Source: Methanomassiliicoccaceae archaeon (GTDB lineage Archaea > Thermoplasmatota > Thermoplasmata > Methanomassiliicoccales > Methanomethylophilaceae). Taken from it: 13,399 nucleotides of DNA. This document shows positions 1 through 7,063 of the stretch, one piece after another. How positions within the stretch are numbered: position 1 is the stretch's first letter; the number at the start of each line of letters is the position of its first letter. The notes beneath the pieces are model-generated. The model had not been told where the DNA came from. It ran no database searches and worked only from the letters and a program-made list of their open reading frames with translations. The translations under genes were made by a program, and so were the position numbers. Location of the stretch: NCBI GenBank assembly GCA_031254685.1, contig JAIRTZ010000072.1:1-13399 (forward strand). Reading direction: 5' to 3'.

Positions 1-77
1 TTCTTGGACAGCACTATGCTCAGTATCGCGCCGGCAAGCGGCAGTATCAGCAGCAGGAGGATTATTGATATTTCCAT
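1..77 (-). CDS. fpoM: FpoM/NuoM-like proton-pumping subunit, N-terminal 25 codons only
   Basis: This is the start of the gene after fpoL; the rest lies beyond the left edge. The ATG at 77 sits one base after the fpoL TGA (81-79), and a strong GGAGGTG (90-84) inside the end of fpoL lies six bases upstream, so the start is well supported. The 25 visible residues begin MEISIILLLLILPLAGAILS, one hydrophobic helix typical of the first transmembrane segment of the antiporter-like subunits. I name it fpoM only because M follows L in fpo and nuo operons; 25 residues cannot separate M from N or another antiporter-like subunit. It is too short to show any catalytic residue. Confidence 0.75.
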   Translation of the reverse strand, partial: MEISIILLLLILPLAGAILSIVLSK

Positions 78-78
78 A

Positions 79-2121
79 TCACACACCTCCCCATTTGACG
101 AGGAACACAAGCAGCGCTATCAGGACGATGACACCTACCACAACATACGCGGCGTAATTCCGAACGTATCCGGTCTGCATCTTCCTCATCGCGCCGGAGC
201 CTCCGACGACGGCGTTGGCTATGCCGTCGACCGTTCCGTCGATAAGATTGCGATCGACGTACTCGACGCCCTTCGCAACCCCGTAACCGAGTTTCAACGC
301 GATCTGGTTGTATAGCTGCGGGAAGAAGTATCTCGCGGTCAGGAACTTATAGATCGGCGATTCTCCGTCGGAATTGAAGCGTCCCGGGTCTATCGTCCTT
401 CTGCAGTACATCAGGTACGCAAGGAATATGCCGAACAGCCCCAGCGCAAGCGTCACGTACGTCCATACGTTATTGACGATCGATTCGAGTATGTGCGCGC
501 CGGTGTGCCCGCAGTGCCCGAATATGTATTCGAGGCCCGCTCCGCGGTCGATGACGTTGAACGTCAGTATGTCGGCGAGCCCGAAGAATATCAGGAATCC
601 CGACGCAATAGCGAACACCGACAATATTATCAGCGGCGTGGTCATCGTCCTCGGCGATTCGCCGTGGCTGTGCTCAGTGGCCTCTCCCGGCGGACCGGCA
701 AAGGTCATGAACCACATCCTGAACATGTAGAACGCCGTCATGAACGCCGTGATCGCGCCGAGCGCGAACAATATCAGGAATATCGTTCCGGCCGGCAGTC
801 CGAGGGTCGACGGTTCCATCGTTGCCTCCAGTATGAGGTCCTTGGACCAGAAACCGCTCAGCAGCGGGAACCCTGCTATGGATAAAGAGCCTATCAGCAT
901 CGTTATTGACGTGACCTTCATCTTCTTATGCAGCCCGCCCAATTTGCGCATATCCTCGGTACCTGCGGAATGTATCACCGAACCGGCGCACATGAACAGC
1001 AGCGCTTTGAAGAACGCGTGGTTGATCATGTGGAACACGCCCGCCGTGAATCCTACGCACGCCAGGACGTTCACGTGAACGGCTCCCTCGATGGCGATCA
1101 CATAACCTCCGGCGCCCAGCGCCATGATCATGTATCCCAATTGCGATATCGTCGAATACGCGAGCACGCGTTTCAGGTTCATGTTGTTCATTGCCATCGA
1201 CGCGGCTATGAACGCCGTCACACCGCCGATTATCGCGACGATCAGCATCACATCCGCGTGCTGTATGAATAACGGATACGACCTTGCGACAAGGTAGACA
1301 CCCGCCTTGACCATCGTCGCCGCGTGTATCAACGCCGAAACGGTCGTGGGGCCGGCCATCGCGTCGGGCAGCCAATCCTGCAGCGGGAACTGCGCGCTTT
1401 TTCCTATGACGCCGCCGAACAGCAGCAGCGAACCGATGAGTATCATCGTCGAGTCCGTCGTCAGTATCACGGCGGGATCGAACAGCGTCGTGAAGTCAAG
1501 GTTCCCGAAGGACCACAGCAGTACGAACAATCCGGTCATGAAGCACACGTCGCCGAGGCGCGTCACTAGGAACGCCTTCTTCGCGGCGGAAGCGGCCTTT
1601 ATAGACGCTTCGTCGCCGTCGGGGTGCTTGAAGCTCCAGAACCCTATGAGCAGGTAGGAGCACACGCCCATTATCTCCCAGAAGATGAACATCTCCAGGT
1701 AGTTGCTGGCGAGTATCAGGCCGAGCATTCCCGAAAGGAATAACGAGATCTCAGCGTAATACCTTCTCTTCTTCTTTCCCTCGCCGTGCATGTACCCTAT
1801 CGAGTAGACGAAGATCATCGTCGATATGAACGACGAGAACAGCATCATCACGCACGTTAAGCTGTCAATATAAATGCCGAAGTTCAGTTCGTACGAACCG
1901 AACGCCAGCCATTGCACATCTGTGACGAACGGGGCGCTGACCGCGTACAGATCGCTTGTCAGGTACTCGTACGACGTCAGCGCCGCAAGCGCGAACGCCG
2001 CTATCGCGAAGCCGACCGCTAAATAACCGCCGCCCTCGCGGAACCTGTTCCCGAAGAAACCGACTATCACGAATCCCATCAGAGGCAGGAAAGGAATGAG
2101 CCATGCGTATTCCATGAACAT
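79..2121 (-). CDS. fpoL: FpoL/NuoL-like antiporter-type proton-pumping subunit of the complex I-like membrane arm
   Basis: Distal membrane-arm subunit that translocates ions when the complex passes electrons to its membrane carrier. From the preferred start it has 680 residues, within the NuoL/FpoL range. Seen: about 15 hydrophobic segments, FWEIMGVCSYLLIGFW (148-163) holding the conserved glutamate E149, GKSAQFPLQDWLPDAMAGPT (240-259) holding the pumping lysine K241, then SALIHAATMVKAG with H266 and K272, and further on FHMINHAFFKALLF and GFPLLSGFWSKD. The C-terminal third has a hydrophilic stretch and then more helices, consistent with the lateral helix of NuoL. Start: a GTG at 2130 is possible, but the ATG at 2121 follows the fpoK TAA by two bases with GAGGTGG just upstream, so I chose it. 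Stop is TGA. Family assignment is very secure. Confidence 0.96.
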   Translation of the reverse strand: MFMEYAWLIPFLPLMGFVIVGFFGNRFREGGGYLAVGFAIAAFALAALTSYEYLTSDLYAVSAPFVTDVQWLAFGSYELNFGIYIDSLTCVMMLFSSFISTMIFVYSIGYMHGEGKKKRRYYAEISLFLSGMLGLILASNYLEMFIFWEIMGVCSYLLIGFWSFKHPDGDEASIKAASAAKKAFLVTRLGDVCFMTGLFVLLWSFGNLDFTTLFDPAVILTTDSTMILIGSLLLFGGVIGKSAQFPLQDWLPDAMAGPTTVSALIHAATMVKAGVYLVARSYPLFIQHADVMLIVAIIGGVTAFIAASMAMNNMNLKRVLAYSTISQLGYMIMALGAGGYVIAIEGAVHVNVLACVGFTAGVFHMINHAFFKALLFMCAGSVIHSAGTEDMRKLGGLHKKMKVTSITMLIGSLSIAGFPLLSGFWSKDLILEATMEPSTLGLPAGTIFLILFALGAITAFMTAFYMFRMWFMTFAGPPGEATEHSHGESPRTMTTPLIILSVFAIASGFLIFFGLADILTFNVIDRGAGLEYIFGHCGHTGAHILESIVNNVWTYVTLALGLFGIFLAYLMYCRRTIDPGRFNSDGESPIYKFLTARYFFPQLYNQIALKLGYGVAKGVEYVDRNLIDGTVDGIANAVVGGSGAMRKMQTGYVRNYAAYVVVGVIVLIALLVFLVKWGGV

Positions 2122-2123
2122 AC

Positions 2124-2426
2124 TTACCACCTCATTACCGTCAGGTCGTCGACATCCGTCGTCTTCTTCGATTTATATGCATGCAGGAGTATCGCGATAC
2201 CCACTCCGACCTCGGCCGCGGCGACGGATATCGTCATCAGCACGAACATCTGTCCCAGCGCATCATTCAGGAATGACGCGAACGCGATGAAGTTGATGTT
2301 GGCCGCATTGAGCATCAGCTCTATGCACATCAGTATCACGATACCGTTCGTTTTTGTCAATACGCCCGCTATACCGACGCAGAACAGCGCCGCGGACAGT
2401 ATCAGGAAGAACTCAATCGGAATCAT
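2124..2426 (-). CDS. fpoK: FpoK/NuoK-like membrane subunit
   Basis: Small three-helix subunit at the centre of the complex I membrane arm. With the start at 2426 it has 100 residues, the usual NuoK length, and begins MIPIEFFLILSA as NuoK proteins do. The two buried acids needed for proton transfer are in place: E36 in CIELMLNAANINF and E72 in SVAAAEVGVGIAIL, at the same numbers as in E. coli NuoK. Upstream in-frame ATGs at 2435 and 2432 lie against or within three bases of the GGAGG (2440-2436), whereas the ATG at 2426 is nine bases from it, so the shorter protein is preferred. It overlaps the end of fpoJ2 by 14 bases and stops (TAA) two bases before fpoL. Confidence 0.95.
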   Translation of the reverse strand: MIPIEFFLILSAALFCVGIAGVLTKTNGIVILMCIELMLNAANINFIAFASFLNDALGQMFVLMTISVAAAEVGVGIAILLHAYKSKKTTDVDDLTVMRW

Positions 2427-2697
2427 CTTCATCATCCTCCTTCGCTATGTACGCACCGCCGATTATCGCGCCGAACATCAGTATCGCCAACACGAGGATC
2501 ACGGGACCGTACTTATCGAACAGCATGTCCGGCAGCGACCCTTCGATGGGGTTGTCGCCGTCCGGCGTGAACGGTATGTTGCTCATCCCGTTGTCATTCA
2601 GTTCCTCGAAGTCACCGGAGTAAACGACGGCTGCCAGGAGCATCACCATCACAACCGCCGCCACGGCGGATCCTACCAGCAACGCTTTCTTATTCAT
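2413..2697 (-). CDS. fpoJ2: FpoJ second part: C-terminal half of a split NuoJ-like subunit
   Basis: Ninety-four residues with two transmembrane helices (about 6-26 and 67-88) joined by an acidic, proline-containing loop, ending in an acidic tail (KEDDEDDSD). In the usual one-piece NuoJ this corresponds to the C-terminal two helices; here it is a separate gene straight after the N-terminal half. I recall that Methanosarcina fpo operons also carry J as two genes, so this looks like normal archaeal organisation rather than a broken gene. Start: GTG/ATG at 2706 and 2703 are too close to the AGGAG (2710-2706); the ATG at 2697 has eight bases of spacing. It overlaps the end of fpoJ1 by eight bases and fpoK by 14. 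Divergent sequence makes identity rest mainly on position and topology. Confidence 0.8.
   Translation of the reverse strand: MNKKALLVGSAVAAVVMVMLLAAVVYSGDFEELNDNGMSNIPFTPDGDNPIEGSLPDMLFDKYGPVILVLAILMFGAIIGGAYIAKEDDEDDSD
2436..2440 (-). promoter_or_regulatory. Ribosome binding site deciding the fpoK start
   Basis: GGAGG on the minus strand, lying inside the end of fpoJ2. It is nine bases from the ATG at 2426 and touches the in-frame ATG at 2435, which favours the 100-residue fpoK product. Confidence 0.7.
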
Positions 2698-3037
2698 CGC
2701 CATCACTCCTATTCATTATCGTCCTTCTCGTAAGCATGATGCTGAACGCGAACATTATCGTTATCGCACCGACGTAGACCATCAGCTGCACGACGCCTAT
2801 GAACTCCGCCTGCAGGAAGAAGTACGTTACGGCGACGCACACGAACGTCAACGCTAAGTAGAACGCACTGTGTACGACTTCGTCAGATATCACCACGAAT
2901 ATTGCCGACGCGATCGTTATCGCCGCCAGCACAATGAACGCGATCGCGTCCGGGTTGTCGCCCGCATAGTGCAGGACATCCCAGAACAGACCTATCACGC
3001 TGTCGATGAACGACCCGATACTTGCACCAAGTCCCAT
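2690..3037 (-). CDS. fpoJ1: FpoJ first part: N-terminal half of a split NuoJ-like subunit
   Basis: One hundred and fifteen residues with three hydrophobic helices after an amphipathic N-terminus. The diagnostic part is residues 79-101, EFIGVVQLMVYVGAITIMFA followed by FSI, matching the third helix of NuoJ, whose pi-bulge region links the quinone site to the proton path. SDEVVHSAFYLALTFVCVAV (51-70) matches the preceding helix. The protein stops right after this helix, and the missing two helices are encoded by the next gene. Start: the ATG at 3037 shares one base with the fpoI stop (TGATG) and has AGGAGGTG (3050-3043) five bases upstream; an in-frame start further up (3076) would lie inside fpoI and is not needed. 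Confidence 0.92.
   Translation of the reverse strand: MGLGASIGSFIDSVIGLFWDVLHYAGDNPDAIAFIVLAAITIASAIFVVISDEVVHSAFYLALTFVCVAVTYFFLQAEFIGVVQLMVYVGAITIMFAFSIMLTRRTIMNRSDGDE
2706..2710 (-). promoter_or_regulatory. Ribosome binding site deciding the fpoJ2 start
   Basis: AGGAG on the minus strand within the end of fpoJ1. Spacing is eight bases to the ATG at 2697, but only two to the ATG at 2703, so the MNKKALL start is preferred. Confidence 0.6.
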
Positions 3038-3777
3038 CACAGCACCTCCTTTATCACGAGAGCGTCCTTCGGACACTCGTCAACGCAATTCTGACAGCAA
3101 ACGCATTTCGCAAGGTCGAACTTCGGACGTTTTATCGGTTTCCCTGCCGCGTTCTCTCCTTTGGTGTACATCTCGATCACACCGGTGGGGCACACTTTGA
3201 CACATCTCGAACAGCCTATGCACTTCGCATCGTTCAGTTCCGGACGGTCGATGCTGTAGAACGCCGTCGGCTTGTCCGTGACGCCGTTCTTCAGGTCCGA
3301 GAGCAGATGCTCCTTCAGGTGGACCTGCATCATCTCCGTGTGCTTCGGCCACGCAAGTTTACGCGGTCCGTAGATCAGCTCCTCGCGTGTGTATGCGGCC
3401 AATTCATAGTCCGGAGTGACGATCATCGCGTTCACCGGACAGTATTCGGCGCAGTATCCGCACATCATGCACCTTCCCAGGTTCACCTGGGGACGGTCCA
3501 CCTTCTTGCCGTCGTCGCCGTCAACTTCGATCATGGATATGCACGTTGTCGGGCACATCCTCTTGCATATGCCGCATCCCAGACATTTTTCGAATATCAG
3601 CCCGGGACGGCCGCGGTAGTTGTCGGGCACCCATTCCTTTTCGTACGGGTACATTATGGTGACCGGCCTGTGCAGCGTGGTCTTGAACATATTCTTCAGC
3701 GTCACCCACATGGGCTTCAGTACCCACAGCGTACGGGCATTGCTCCTAGGGAACTTGTCAAGATACTTTATGGTCAT
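3037..3777 (-). CDS. fpoI: FpoI/NuoI-like iron-sulfur subunit with two extra [4Fe-4S] motifs (four in all)
   Basis: Connecting-module subunit that passes electrons to the N2 cluster in FpoB. The N-terminal 120 residues are ordinary NuoI: RGRPGLIFEKCLGCGICKRM, then C75-P and CMMCGYCAEYCP (103-114), the two motifs for clusters N6a and N6b. The protein then continues with about 65 residues of linker and a second ferredoxin-like unit: CIGCSRCVKVCP (186-197) and CVCCQNCVDECP (225-236). All 16 ligand cysteines are present in C-x2-C-x2-C-x3-C spacing. At 246 residues it is roughly 80-100 longer than a standard NuoI or FpoI. It starts at an ATG overlapping the fpoH stop (ATGA) with AGGAGGG upstream, and stops one base into fpoJ1. 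Inference: the extra clusters extend the wire toward an outside electron donor. Confidence 0.95.
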   Translation of the reverse strand: MTIKYLDKFPRSNARTLWVLKPMWVTLKNMFKTTLHRPVTIMYPYEKEWVPDNYRGRPGLIFEKCLGCGICKRMCPTTCISMIEVDGDDGKKVDRPQVNLGRCMMCGYCAEYCPVNAMIVTPDYELAAYTREELIYGPRKLAWPKHTEMMQVHLKEHLLSDLKNGVTDKPTAFYSIDRPELNDAKCIGCSRCVKVCPTGVIEMYTKGENAAGKPIKRPKFDLAKCVCCQNCVDECPKDALVIKEVL

Positions 3778-4928
3778 ACCATCCCTCCTATCTTAAGCGC
3801 CAGCACTATCAGCAGGTTGATCACCGACAGCGGCAGCAGCACCTTCCAGCCGAGCCATAATATCTGGTCGGTCCTGACACGGGCGTGCGCCGCCCTTATC
3901 CATGCGAACACGAAGAATATCAGGAAGACCTTCAGAAGGAACACTATCTCCGGGATCGCGTTCCACGACGTGAACGGGATCATCCATCCTCCGAGGAACA
4001 TGATGACGCCCAGTGCGCACGCGACGTAGCCTCTGAAGTAGTCCCCAAGCATGATGAGGCCCCACTTCATACCGCTGTATTCCGTCTGCCATCCCTCGAC
4101 GAGCTCCGCCTCCGCCTCGGGCAGGTCGAACGGTATGCGTTCGGCCTCGGCGACCGCGGCCACCATGAACACGATGAAACCGAGTATCTGCGGGACGATG
4201 AACCACATCCCTACCTGCGCCGCGACGATATCGTTGATGTTGAAGCTCTTGGCCATCAGCGTAACGGATGCGAAGACGATGAGCATCGGCACCTCGTACG
4301 AGATCATCTGCGCCGCCGCCCTCATTCCGCCGAGCAAAGCGTATTTATTGTTCTGCGCCCAGCCGGCGACGAGTATCATGAAAGGCGCTATCGCAAAGAG
4401 ACCGAATATTATTAACAATCCGGCCCCGTAGTCGGCGATGAACCATCTGTCGCTCAGCGGTATCATGCACGCGATCAGAACGGACGTCCCGATGACGATG
4501 GACAACGCCCACATGTACCCTTTCTTGTCCGCCTTGGACGGCGTTATGTTCTCCTTGAGGAACGTCTTGAGACCGTCCGCAAGGTTCTGAAGATAACCCA
4601 GCGGGCCGACGCGTGTGGCCCTCCTGTCCATCATCCTTCCGAGGACCTTACGTTCCTCCCATATCATTGTCAGATTGATCACAAAGGCGACCGCGAATAT
4701 CACGACCACCATCAGGACGAGGGCGAGTATCCCGGTCACTTCCTGCGACACAAGGAACTTCGACGCCCCGTTGCCCGGGAATATCAGGTTTATTAGCCAC
4801 GCGATCGCGCCGCCGAGTATCTCCCACAGTTTGAATCCGATGTCATACGGTAAGTTGTAGACATTGTAGAACGGGTTGACCATCGGGTCCTTGAAGACTA
4901 TCCAATTGAGTATGCTGTCGTACGGCAT
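3774..4928 (-). CDS. fpoH: FpoH/NuoH-like membrane subunit at the carrier-binding site
   Basis: Membrane subunit that joins the connecting module to the pumping arm and forms much of the lipid-carrier (quinone or methanophenazine) channel. Family hallmarks: EERKVLGRMMDRRATRVGPL (91-110), GYLQNLADGLKTFLKE (111-126), NNKYALLGGMRAAAQMIS (193-210), the acid-rich loop AEAERIPFDLPEAEAELVEG (260-279) followed by TEYSGMKWG, and WIRAAHARVRTDQILWLGWK (343-362). The usual AETNRAPFDLPEAE motif is AEAERIPFDLPEAE here. With 384 residues it is longer than usual: about 50 extra residues precede the first conserved helix. The ATG at 4928 lies four bases after the fpoD TGA with AGGTGAT at good spacing. It overlaps fpoI by four bases (ATGA). 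Confidence 0.96.
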   Translation of the reverse strand: MPYDSILNWIVFKDPMVNPFYNVYNLPYDIGFKLWEILGGAIAWLINLIFPGNGASKFLVSQEVTGILALVLMVVVIFAVAFVINLTMIWEERKVLGRMMDRRATRVGPLGYLQNLADGLKTFLKENITPSKADKKGYMWALSIVIGTSVLIACMIPLSDRWFIADYGAGLLIIFGLFAIAPFMILVAGWAQNNKYALLGGMRAAAQMISYEVPMLIVFASVTLMAKSFNINDIVAAQVGMWFIVPQILGFIVFMVAAVAEAERIPFDLPEAEAELVEGWQTEYSGMKWGLIMLGDYFRGYVACALGVIMFLGGWMIPFTSWNAIPEIVFLLKVFLIFFVFAWIRAAHARVRTDQILWLGWKVLLPLSVINLLIVLALKIGGMV

Positions 4929-4932
4929 GGCA

Positions 4933-6027
4933 TCACCTGTCGGTCTCCCCGAGACACATGTCTATCGTTCCCATGATCGCCGGGATATCCGCTATACGAA
5001 CGCCGTCCACCAGGTGTTTCGACGCAGAAACGTTAACGAATATCGGACTGCGCACCTTCAGCCTGTACGGCCTGTCCGAACCGTCGGATATCAGGTACAT
5101 CAGACTTTCCCCCCTGGGGTCCTCGAGCCTTGCGAAGTGCGTTCCCGCGGGGACGTTCTTCGGTACTTTCACTCTCGTCGGATCGGTCTTCGGCAGCTTG
5201 TCGAGCTTCTCCATCGCCTGCTTGATTATCTCGCAGCTCTGAAGCATCTCCTCGATCCTGACGCGGTACCTTCCGTATGCGTCGCCCTCCTTGCACACCG
5301 CGACCTCCCAATCCAGCTGGTCGTAATTGCAGTACGGGTCGTCGCGCCTTACGTCGAAGTCCACGCCGCACCCTCTCATCGTCGGTCCCGTCAGTCCGTA
5401 ATTGGCGGCGTCCTTCCTTGAGATGACGCCGACGCCCTTCAGTCTTGAGACGACTATGGCGGACTCGTCCATCATCGCGATGATGTTCCATATCGCCTTC
5501 TCGAAGCGCTTCACGACCCTCAGGCAGTCCCTCTCGAAGTAGTACGGCATATCGTTGCGCACGCCTCCTATCCTCGGATAGTTCGTCGTGAGCCTCTGAC
5601 CGCATAACTTCACGTTGAGATCGAGGAAAAATTCCCTCTCCCTGAGCGCCCAAAGGAATACCGTCAGGTTGCCGAGGTCGGTGCCCATGGCGGCCAGCCA
5701 CATCAGGTGCGACTGTATCCTGCAGATCTCGTCCGCGACCACCCGTAAGTACTTCGTCCTGTCCGTGAGCTCTATCTCCAGCGCCTCTTCGACCACTTTG
5801 CAATAAACGTGCGACCACGTCATGGACGCGGAATAGCAGAGACGGTCCGCCATCGGTATTATCAGCGGGTACGGACGGTTCTCGCATTCCTTCTCCCAGC
5901 CGCGGTGCAGGTACCCTATGACGGGCACCGCATCCTTCACGATCTCACCGTCGGCGAGGACCTTGAGCGTCCACAGCCCGTGGGAGAACGGATGCTGCGG
6001 TCCCATTGTGAGCCACATCTCCGCCAT
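4933..6027 (-). CDS. fpoD: FpoD/NuoD-like (49 kDa type) subunit
   Basis: Hydrophilic connecting-module subunit, descended from the large subunit of [NiFe]-hydrogenases, that builds the head-group pocket for the membrane carrier together with FpoB. Seen: MGPQHPFSHG (8-17) with the pocket histidines, GYLHRGWEKE (38-47), DRLCYSAS (61-68) with the tyrosine equivalent to the one contacting quinone in complex I, GDAYGRYRVR (248-257), and the C-terminal DIPAIMGTIDMCLGETDR. The CxxC pairs that bind NiFe in hydrogenases are absent, as expected. Length 364 fits FpoD; there is no fused 30 kDa domain, FpoC being separate. The ATG at 6027 overlaps the fpoC stop by one base (TAATG) with a modest AGGA upstream; TGA stop. 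Confidence 0.97.
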   Translation of the reverse strand: MAEMWLTMGPQHPFSHGLWTLKVLADGEIVKDAVPVIGYLHRGWEKECENRPYPLIIPMADRLCYSASMTWSHVYCKVVEEALEIELTDRTKYLRVVADEICRIQSHLMWLAAMGTDLGNLTVFLWALREREFFLDLNVKLCGQRLTTNYPRIGGVRNDMPYYFERDCLRVVKRFEKAIWNIIAMMDESAIVVSRLKGVGVISRKDAANYGLTGPTMRGCGVDFDVRRDDPYCNYDQLDWEVAVCKEGDAYGRYRVRIEEMLQSCEIIKQAMEKLDKLPKTDPTRVKVPKNVPAGTHFARLEDPRGESLMYLISDGSDRPYRLKVRSPIFVNVSASKHLVDGVRIADIPAIMGTIDMCLGETDR

Positions 6028-6497
6028 TATTCCTGCCCCCTTAGCTTATATGATTTCCTGAACGGGAAGAACTCGTAGTTCTGCGGCGTGAGCAGCCTCT
6101 CCAGTTTCGGATGGCCGTCGAATATTATCCCGAACAATTCGTATGTCTCCCGTTCGTGCCAGTCCGCGCCCTCCCATATGAGAGCGACGGAATCGATGTG
6201 CGGGTCGTCGTTCGGTACGTCGACGTTTATCTCGATCATCACTCCGTTGAAGTAGTTCGACAGATGGTACACTACCTGCATGTGGTCCACCCAGTCGACA
6301 CCGCATACGGACGATGCCTGCTCGAAATTAAGAACGTCATGAATATATTTGCACAGCGGGTGTATGATGTCCCTGTCGCATGTGAGCGACACCCTGCGCA
6401 CCGCCGTTTTCCTTACCGTGATCCTGCCGGGGAACTTCGCCTGTGCAAGCGTGACCACCTCTTCCGGCGTCGGGGCCTCGATGAAACTGTCCGTCAT
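6027..6497 (-). CDS. fpoC: FpoC/NuoC-like (30 kDa type) subunit
   Basis: Small hydrophilic subunit that packs on FpoD in the connecting module and has no cofactor. The 30 kDa signature is clear at residues 115-136: ERETYELFGIIFDGHP followed by KLERLL, preceded by WEGADWH. The C-terminal FPFRKSYKL is also typical. Residues 1-50 are less conserved, as usual in the family. Start: a longer in-frame reading exists up to 6596, but it lies inside fpoB; the ATG at 6497 comes two bases after the fpoB TGA and has GGAGG (6509-6505) seven bases away, giving 156 residues. It overlaps fpoD by one base. Confident family call. Confidence 0.96.
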   Translation of the reverse strand: MTDSFIEAPTPEEVVTLAQAKFPGRITVRKTAVRRVSLTCDRDIIHPLCKYIHDVLNFEQASSVCGVDWVDHMQVVYHLSNYFNGVMIEINVDVPNDDPHIDSVALIWEGADWHERETYELFGIIFDGHPKLERLLTPQNYEFFPFRKSYKLRGQE

Positions 6498-6499
6498 CC

Positions 6500-7063
6500 T
6501 CAGTCCTCCATGAAAACGCCTCTTTCGAAGTATCTGGTGATCTTCTGCTGCAGCAACATGAAACCGTCTATCATCGCGTCCGGTTTCGCCGGGCATCCCG
6601 GTATGTAGATGTCCACGGGCACTATCTGATCGGTCCCCTGCACAATGTTGTACGAATCATACCACGGACCCCCGGATATGGCGCACTCGCCCATTGCCAC
6701 GACCCACTTCGGCGCTGGCATCTATTCGTACAGACGCCTTATGTCGGGGCGCAATTTTTTCGATATCCATCCGTTGATCAGCAGCACGTCCGTCTGCCTC
6801 GGGCTCGATCTGTATATCGTTCCCAAACGTTCCGCATCGAACTTCGTGTTGGACGCGGCGGCCATCTCAAGCGCGCAGCATGCAAGCCCGAAGTGCAGCG
6901 GGTGTATCGAGTTCTTCATGGCCCATGACCATATCGGGCCGGTCAGTCCGTCCAGCATCTTCTTCGTCCCGGCGCTCAGCAGGTTGTTTATCATGGCCGA
7001 CGACCATGACATGAACTCGTTGGCGCTCATTGCGACAGCGTGCGGGTATAGGCTCATATCCAT
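6500..7063 (-). CDS. fpoB: FpoB/NuoB-like cluster N2 subunit, interrupted by one in-frame amber codon (possible pyrrolysine)
   Basis: This subunit holds cluster N2, the last iron-sulfur centre before the membrane carrier. The frame runs 187 codons with homology on both sides of a single TAG at codon 114. Before it: FGLACCALEM with tandem cysteines C62-C63, and LLINGWISKKLRPDIRRLYE. After it: MPAPKWVVAMGECAISGGPW with C127, and PVDIYIPGCPAKPDAM with C157. These are the four N2 ligands; the last two lie beyond the TAG, so a terminated product could not build N2 alone. There is no frameshift, and both halves are equally well conserved. In E. coli NuoB the same spot reads RLYDQMLEPKWV, so TAG replaces a Gln codon. 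The ATG at 7063 has AGGGAGG seven bases upstream and overlaps fpoA by ten bases. Whether the UAG is decoded as pyrrolysine, restarts at the next ATG, or is a mutation or error cannot be decided here. Confidence 0.9.
6505..6509 (-). promoter_or_regulatory. Ribosome binding site deciding the fpoC start
   Basis: GGAGG inside the last codons of fpoB, seven bases before the ATG at 6497. This rules in the short 156-residue FpoC over a longer reading frame extending into fpoB. Confidence 0.7.
6722..6724 (-). other. In-frame UAG codon within fpoB (codon 114), candidate pyrrolysine codon
   Basis: On the minus strand the codons read CTG TAC GAA TAG ATG CCA GCG. TAG stands at the position of a glutamine in E. 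coli NuoB, and the following ATG is the next aligned residue (Met), so nothing is missing or inserted. No other gene in the window uses TAG as its stop (11 TGA, 5 TAA). In Methanomassiliicoccales and Methanosarcina UAG is decoded as pyrrolysine by PylS and tRNA-Pyl; those genes are not in this window. Confidence 0.65.

Noticed and set aside
3022..4029. Long open frame on the plus strand (335 codons) opposite fpoI and fpoH.
   Set aside because: It lies wholly antisense to two well-conserved genes, has no recognisable domain, and is rich in Arg and His as expected from the reverse of GC-rich coding DNA.
5033..5887. Long minus-strand frame (284 codons) inside fpoD in another frame.
   Set aside because: Its composition (Arg, Gly, Asp runs) is typical of a shifted reading of a GC-rich gene, and fpoD is unambiguous in its own frame.
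6680..6691. GGCG-AGTG-CGCC hairpin about 30 bases after the fpoB amber codon, considered as a PYLIS-like element.
   Set aside because: Only four base pairs, wholly within codons for the conserved MGECA segment, and PYLIS elements are not strictly needed for UAG decoding in archaea.
6500..6721. The 73-codon frame after the amber considered as an independent small gene.
   Set aside because: It is the exact C-terminal half of NuoB, in the same frame with no gap, and lacks its own convincing ribosome binding site; it is better described as part of fpoB.
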